Shown here: piece after piece, positions 12,698 through 16,633 of the stretch | Layout: every line of letters begins with the position of its first letter | How positions within the stretch are numbered: the stretch's first letter is position 1 | NCBI GenBank assembly: GCA_934590135.1 | Contig: CAKTOT010000046.1 | Span: forward strand, 1 to 16,633 | DNA: 16,633 nt | Source of the DNA: an uncultured Muribaculaceae bacterium | GTDB lineage: Bacteria; Bacteroidota; Bacteroidia; Bacteroidales; Muribaculaceae | Direction: 5' to 3' | The notes under the pieces: model-generated | The model's input: the letters and a program-made list of their open reading frames with translations, nothing else | The model's database searches: none | Told to the model about the DNA's origin: nothing | Made by a program: the position numbers and the translations under genes

Positions 12698-14071
12698 ATG
12701 AAAAAACTTGCTGTCATAGCCATAGCCGTCATAGCCTGTGTCGTTGTCGGCACCGTCTTTGCTACGGATGCCTATGCCGGGAGGAAGCGCAAGGCCAAGC
12801 CGCGCACTACAGCGGTAGTCGCCAAGAAGCGTACCGCTTCGGACGTCAAACGCGAGCGAACAAATACGGCACGCGAAATCAAGGAAACACGGCGCAAAAT
12901 AGACGACAATAAACGCGCGACACAACAACAGCTCAATCGACTTACCGACCTTAACTCGCGCATATTTACCCAGAACAGATATATATCATCGTTACAAGTC
13001 ACTGTGGATTCGCTTGACCACGGCATTGCATCGATGCAAGACTCGATACAGTCGATGGAGGCGCTTGTCGACTCGCTGCGCTCCGATATGGCCACCGCCT
13101 TGCGTCAGCAGCGGGCACGCCGCCGCCAGACCAATAATTTGGCCTTTATCTTCGCATCCAAGGACTTCAATATGGCAGTACGCCGTATAGGATACCTTAA
13201 ACAGCTCAATCGACATCGTGCGGCCAAAATTATGCGATTACGCCAAAGCATCGCCCGATTGGACAGCTGTCGCAACGACCTGAATAATATGCGCGCGCGT
13301 CAGACCGACGCCATCAACCGGCTGAGCGTGGCACGTAACGTCCTTGTGACGCAGCAAAACCAATCGCAACAATTGGTCAACGACTTGCGCCGCCAAGGTA
13401 CGTCCCTGCAGAGTGTTCTGGCACAACGCCGTCGCCGTATGCAGCAGTTGGACCGCGAATTGGACCGCATCATTGCCGAGGAACAACGCCGTATAGCGCG
13501 CGAGCAAGAGGAAGAACGCCGCCGAGAGCGTCAGCGACAGCAACGCGAGCGACAGCAACGGCAAAATCAGCAAGGTCAGGCACAGCCGTCCAAGCCATCC
13601 AAGCCATCCAAGCCCGAGCCTTCTGATGTAGAGACGGCGTCGGATGCGGCTACGCGCAAGTTGACAGGCAGTTTCGAGGCCAATAAGGGGCGGATGCCCT
13701 TCCCCGTAACGGGTAAATACACCATTACCGCGACCTTTGGCACGCAAACTTACGAAGGCTTGACTATCAACAGCTCGGGCATAGAGATGCATACCGCGCC
13801 CGGTGCTCGCGCTCGTGCCGTTTTTGCCGGGACTGTAAGGTCGATATGCTATATGGCCGGGATGAATATGGTGATTATCATCACACACGGCAAGTATCTC
13901 ACCATATACGGCGGCCTCGGGACGCTCAATGTCAAGAAGGGCGACCAAGTGGTTGCCGGGCAGGCTCTGGGCACACTGTTTACGGACAAGGTGGAGAATG
14001 TGACACAACTGCATTTTGAGGTACGTCTGGGCGCACGCAAACTTAATCCGCTGGAATGGGTCGCTCGATAA
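12698..14071 (+). CDS. EnvC-like murein hydrolase activator (coiled coil plus degenerate LytM/M23 domain)
   Basis: A 457-residue exported protein: signal peptide (1-27, ending ATDAYA), long coiled coil (about 45-285, rich in Arg/Gln), a low-complexity linker with PSKPSKPSKP (about 297-306) and a C-terminal LytM/M23 domain (331-457). In active M23 peptidases zinc is held by HxGxD and HLH motifs. Here the first is SSGIE (His replaced by Ser359, Asp by Glu363). The second is QLHFE (first His replaced by Gln437, His439 kept). The YAHL motif is YGGL. The domain is therefore probably not a hydrolase and fits the EnvC/NlpD group, which activates N-acetylmuramoyl-L-alanine amidases during cell separation. 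No amidase gene is in this window. The gene starts one base after the DUF4292 stop and its end overlaps the flippase start by 16 bases. Confidence 0.9.
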   Translation: MKKLAVIAIAVIACVVVGTVFATDAYAGRKRKAKPRTTAVVAKKRTASDVKRERTNTAREIKETRRKIDDNKRATQQQLNRLTDLNSRIFTQNRYISSLQVTVDSLDHGIASMQDSIQSMEALVDSLRSDMATALRQQRARRRQTNNLAFIFASKDFNMAVRRIGYLKQLNRHRAAKIMRLRQSIARLDSCRNDLNNMRARQTDAINRLSVARNVLVTQQNQSQQLVNDLRRQGTSLQSVLAQRRRRMQQLDRELDRIIAEEQRRIAREQEEERRRERQRQQRERQQRQNQQGQAQPSKPSKPSKPEPSDVETASDAATRKLTGSFEANKGRMPFPVTGKYTITATFGTQTYEGLTINSSGIEMHTAPGARARAVFAGTVRSICYMAGMNMVIIITHGKYLTIYGGLGTLNVKKGDQVVAGQALGTLFTDKVENVTQLHFEVRLGARKLNPLEWVAR

Positions 14072-15486
14072 GCCGAATACTTGGGTCGATAAGCCTGTTT
14101 TCGGGCATACGAGTGCTGAGCATCGTATGCTCGCTGGTACGCAACAAACTTTTTGCCGTACTTGCCGGGCCTGTAGGGCTCGGGCTGCTGATGTTGTATA
14201 ATACGACGCTGGATCTTGTCTCGATAGTGACGCGTATGTCTATGGACCAAAGCGCCGTACGAGATGTCGCGCGCGAGGGTACGGATGCCTCCGGCGATAC
14301 TGCTGCGGTGGTACGTCGCTGGAGCCTATGGCTCGGCTGCGGCGGCATGGCGCTGATATTGATGCTTTCGCCGCTACTGAGCTATTGGATGTTTGATACT
14401 CCCGATAAGTGGTGGACTTTGGCCGTGCTGTCGCCGGTGGCTCTATGCTCGTCTTACGGCGGAGCCGAGAATGCTTTGATGCAGGGGCTCGGGCGGCTTC
14501 GCCGATTGGCCAAGAGCGGTGCCGTTGCGGCCGTTGCGTCCACTGCGGTGGCCGTGGCTCTTATATGGTGGCTGCGTGAGTTGTCGGTCATTCCGGTGAT
14601 ACTCGCCGCCTCGATATGCATGGCCGTAGCGGCTCATTACTATCGTGTACGCACGCCGCGCAGTGCCCTTGCCACTCGGGATATTATACGCCGCGGGCGC
14701 GGATTTATCAAGCTCGGGGCATTGATGACCCTTTCGGCCGTAGTGACGCAATTGATGAATTACGTATTTGTTCTATGGCTCAATCATACCGGATCCACAG
14801 CCGACCTCGGGCTTTATCAGGCGGGATATACGATTATCAACACTTATGTCGGAGTGGTGCTTACCGGGGCATGGGTGGAGTATTATCCGCATTTGTCGGC
14901 AGTAGCACACTCGCGTCGGCGCACCTCGGTGCTTGTGGCGCATGAGTGCGAACTGGCCCTGCGTATACTTGTGCCTGTGGTTATGGGAATGATTGTGCTT
15001 GACGGGCTGATGGTGCGCATATTGTATGCCGAGCGTTTTCTGGAGATGCTGCCGCTGGTTTCGATAGGTATTATCGGCGTGTTTTTTCGCGCGACGTCTT
15101 GGTGTATGGCTTTTGTCATTCTGGCAAAGGGCGATGGCGCGGTCTATATACTTACGGAGAGTCTCAGCGCTTTTTTAGGCTTGGCTTTGAATGTCTTGGG
15201 TTATTCGCTTTGGCGTTTCGAGGGCCTGGGCGTGTCGTACATCGTATGGTATGCGTCATATACGGTCATTACTTATGTAGTGTATGCGCGTCGTTATCGC
15301 CTTGTATGGCCGCGCCGTCTGTGGCTGCTGCTGGCCGTGGTGGCGGGTGCTGCCGTGCTTACGCTTGTGCTTAAGAGTTATGTCTCGCCGTGGGTGGCAG
15401 CCGCCGTGCCCATCGTTGCTACGATTCCGGCCGTGCGTCCGCTTTTGCGCCCGTGGCTTGAGGCGCTCAGACGCCGCCATGCATAA
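14056..15486 (+). CDS. Oligosaccharide/O-antigen flippase family protein (Wzx/MATE-like)
   Basis: A 476-residue polytopic inner-membrane protein, made almost entirely of hydrophobic helices broken by short Arg/Lys loops (about 12 or more transmembrane segments by eye). The N-terminus (LFSGIRVLSIVCSLVRNKLF then AGPVGLGLL) is typical of Bacteroidota oligosaccharide flippases of the MOP superfamily, which move lipid-linked sugars across the inner membrane for O-antigen, capsule or glycoprotein assembly. The exact substrate cannot be read. No glycosyltransferase, polymerase or ligase gene is adjacent, so it is not in a visible polysaccharide locus. The ATG at 14056 lies inside the end of the EnvC-like gene (16-bp overlap, different frame), implying translational coupling. 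It is the last gene of the operon and is followed by the shared terminator at 15583-15626. Confidence 0.88.
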   Translation: MGRSISRILGSISLFSGIRVLSIVCSLVRNKLFAVLAGPVGLGLLMLYNTTLDLVSIVTRMSMDQSAVRDVAREGTDASGDTAAVVRRWSLWLGCGGMALILMLSPLLSYWMFDTPDKWWTLAVLSPVALCSSYGGAENALMQGLGRLRRLAKSGAVAAVASTAVAVALIWWLRELSVIPVILAASICMAVAAHYYRVRTPRSALATRDIIRRGRGFIKLGALMTLSAVVTQLMNYVFVLWLNHTGSTADLGLYQAGYTIINTYVGVVLTGAWVEYYPHLSAVAHSRRRTSVLVAHECELALRILVPVVMGMIVLDGLMVRILYAERFLEMLPLVSIGIIGVFFRATSWCMAFVILAKGDGAVYILTESLSAFLGLALNVLGYSLWRFEGLGVSYIVWYASYTVITYVVYARRYRLVWPRRLWLLLAVVAGAAVLTLVLKSYVSPWVAAAVPIVATIPAVRPLLRPWLEALRRRHA

Positions 15487-15582
15487 AGCCTGTATATTAT
15501 CCGCCATAGTCATCATGCGTATAATAGCCATTACGATACATCACTACAATAACTAATATCTGCGTCAATCCATTTGCCCATA

Positions 15583-15626
15583 AAACGGAGGCGCATCGAC
15601 TACCCTGAGCCGATGCGCCTCCGTTT
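15583..15626. terminator. Bidirectional terminator between convergent genes
   Basis: AAACGGAGGCGCATCG (15583-15598) pairs perfectly with CGATGCGCCTCCGTTT (15611-15626) around a 12-base loop: a 16-bp stem with A/T ends on both sides. It lies 96 bases after the flippase stop and 20 bases beyond the stop of the minus-strand penicillin-binding protein gene, so it serves both. Confidence 0.92.
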
Positions 15627-15646
15627 ATGTCGCGATATTGTGCTGC

Positions 15647-16633
15647 TTAGTCAAAGACGTCTCCGACGGTGGCTTCTTCGGTTTCGACCTCGGGGCCTTC
15701 GTAGCCGTCACAGAGGCTGATGTTCGGCGGGAATGCGAAAGACGTGCTCTGGCTGTACGGCAGAGTTTTGTCATCGTATACTTTGCGCATATAGCGGCCG
15801 TAGATAGGCAGCGCCATTTCGGCGCCTTGGCCGTCGGCCATGCTGTTGAAGTGTATGTATCGTTCATCGCCGCCGACCCATACGCCGGACACCAGTTCGG
15901 GCGTGAAGCCCATAAACCAGCCGTCGGCGTTGAAGTTGGTGGTACCGGTCTTGCCGCCTATTTGTGCTGTCAGTGCGTATGGGGCTCGGCGCAGGCGGTT
16001 GCCGGTGCCGGAGTCAACGACGTTTAGCAGTATGGATAGTATGCGGTAATATGCGGTTTCGCTGATGACTTCGGTTTGATTGGGCGAGAATTGGGCCAGG
16101 ACGTTGCCGTTGTTGTCGGTGATGGCGGTGACGTATATGGGGTCTACACGCATACCTTTATTGGCAAAGGCACTGTAAGCGGCCACCATTTCGCGCACGG
16201 ATACTTCGCAGGGGCCCAGAGCCAGAGACATCACCGAGGGCAATTTGTTGGTAATGCCGAGGTTGTGCATCAGATTGACCAGACGCGAGGGCCCGACTTC
16301 GTTGATCAGTCGTGCCGAAATCCAGTTGTTTGAATTGGTCAGCGCCCAGCGCAGGTCTACCATTTCGCCTATGCGTGCGTGTCCGGAGTTGCGCGGCGAC
16401 CAGACGTTGCCGGCGGCGTCGGTATACGTGGGCTGTGCGTTGAGGAATGTGCTGCATGGCGAGAATCCGCTTTCCATGGCCAGTGTGTATAGGAAGGGCT
16501 TGATGGTTGAGCCAATCTGTCGGCGGCCTATGGACACCATGTCGTATTGGAAGAAACGGAAGTCCGGGCCGCCGACGTATGCCTTGACGTGTCCGTTGCG
16601 CGGGTCCATGGACATAAATCCGGTGCGCAGGAA
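15647..16633 (-). CDS. Class A penicillin-binding protein (PBP1A-like), C-terminal part
   Basis: Partial gene; the reading frame stays open to the right window edge, so the N-terminal membrane anchor and glycosyltransferase domain lie outside. The visible 328 residues are the transpeptidase domain, which cross-links peptidoglycan in the periplasm. The three active-site motifs are present: STIK (SxxK, nucleophile Ser at 16508-16510), SNN (SxN, about 16325-16333) and KTGT (15941-15952). The edge sequence LRTGFMSMDPRNGHVKAYVGG-like segment matches the usual start of this domain (a 'dp..G.v.AmvGG' stretch). The C-terminus is acidic (EVETEEATVGDVFD), a short tail past the domain. It converges with the flippase operon across the terminator at 15583-15626. 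Its promoter lies outside the window. Confidence 0.94.
   Translation of the reverse strand, partial: FLRTGFMSMDPRNGHVKAYVGGPDFRFFQYDMVSIGRRQIGSTIKPFLYTLAMESGFSPCSTFLNAQPTYTDAAGNVWSPRNSGHARIGEMVDLRWALTNSNNWISARLINEVGPSRLVNLMHNLGITNKLPSVMSLALGPCEVSVREMVAAYSAFANKGMRVDPIYVTAITDNNGNVLAQFSPNQTEVISETAYYRILSILLNVVDSGTGNRLRRAPYALTAQIGGKTGTTNFNADGWFMGFTPELVSGVWVGGDERYIHFNSMADGQGAEMALPIYGRYMRKVYDDKTLPYSQSTSFAFPPNISLCDGYEGPEVETEEATVGDVFD

Noticed and set aside
13238..14014. 258-codon minus-strand frame opposite the EnvC-like gene
   Set aside because: Leu/Arg-rich shadow of the coiled-coil coding sequence, with no domain.

Overview
The window reads as chromosomal DNA of a Bacteroidota species, most likely order Bacteroidales and perhaps a Muribaculaceae-type gut commensal. 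The evidence is a TAnnTTTG-type -7 promoter element, few Shine-Dalgarno sites, secreted proteins with C-termini like the type IX secretion (T9SS) sorting domain, a DUF4292 lipoprotein, and a moderately GC-rich sequence. The family placement is inference. I saw no tRNA, rRNA, CRISPR array, phage gene or transposase.

Left half (1-8.6 kb). Two paralogous secreted phosphodiester glycosidase (NAGPA-type) genes lie in direct orientation at 82-2535 and 6069-8534. Between them are a stand-alone ECF-like sigma factor (3467-4063) and a secreted protein of unknown function with a T9SS-like tail (4495-5946). The paralogs are clearly diverged over their catalytic halves. From just after the catalytic domain to the stop codon they are almost identical: 1223 bases with no difference that I could find, then two substitutions. 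This indicates a recent gene conversion or similar recombination event. It also leaves a direct repeat of about 1.26 kb with copies 5,999 bp apart. Intergenic regions here hold several hairpin terminators, short degenerate tandem repeats and one possible structured RNA.

Right half (8.8-15.5 kb). A same-strand cluster runs from a very small secreted protein that is little more than a T9SS-type tail domain (8792-9124) through dut (dUTPase), a large TPR protein, a DUF4292 lipoprotein, an EnvC-like LytM/coiled-coil protein without the catalytic residues, and an oligosaccharide/O-antigen flippase. The last four are tightly spaced (9 bp, 1 bp, then a 16-bp overlap), so they probably form one operon concerned with the cell envelope: an outer-membrane lipoprotein, a regulator of peptidoglycan amidases and a lipid-linked sugar flippase. 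A strong bidirectional terminator (15583-15626) separates this operon from a convergent gene on the minus strand. That gene encodes the C-terminal transpeptidase half of a class A penicillin-binding protein and is cut by the right window edge.

Nothing here is a clear defence or mobile system. The most notable signals are the half-converted glycosidase pair and its long direct repeat, the tail-only secreted protein whose promoter lies on its start codon, and the untranslated structured stretches upstream of the sigma factor.
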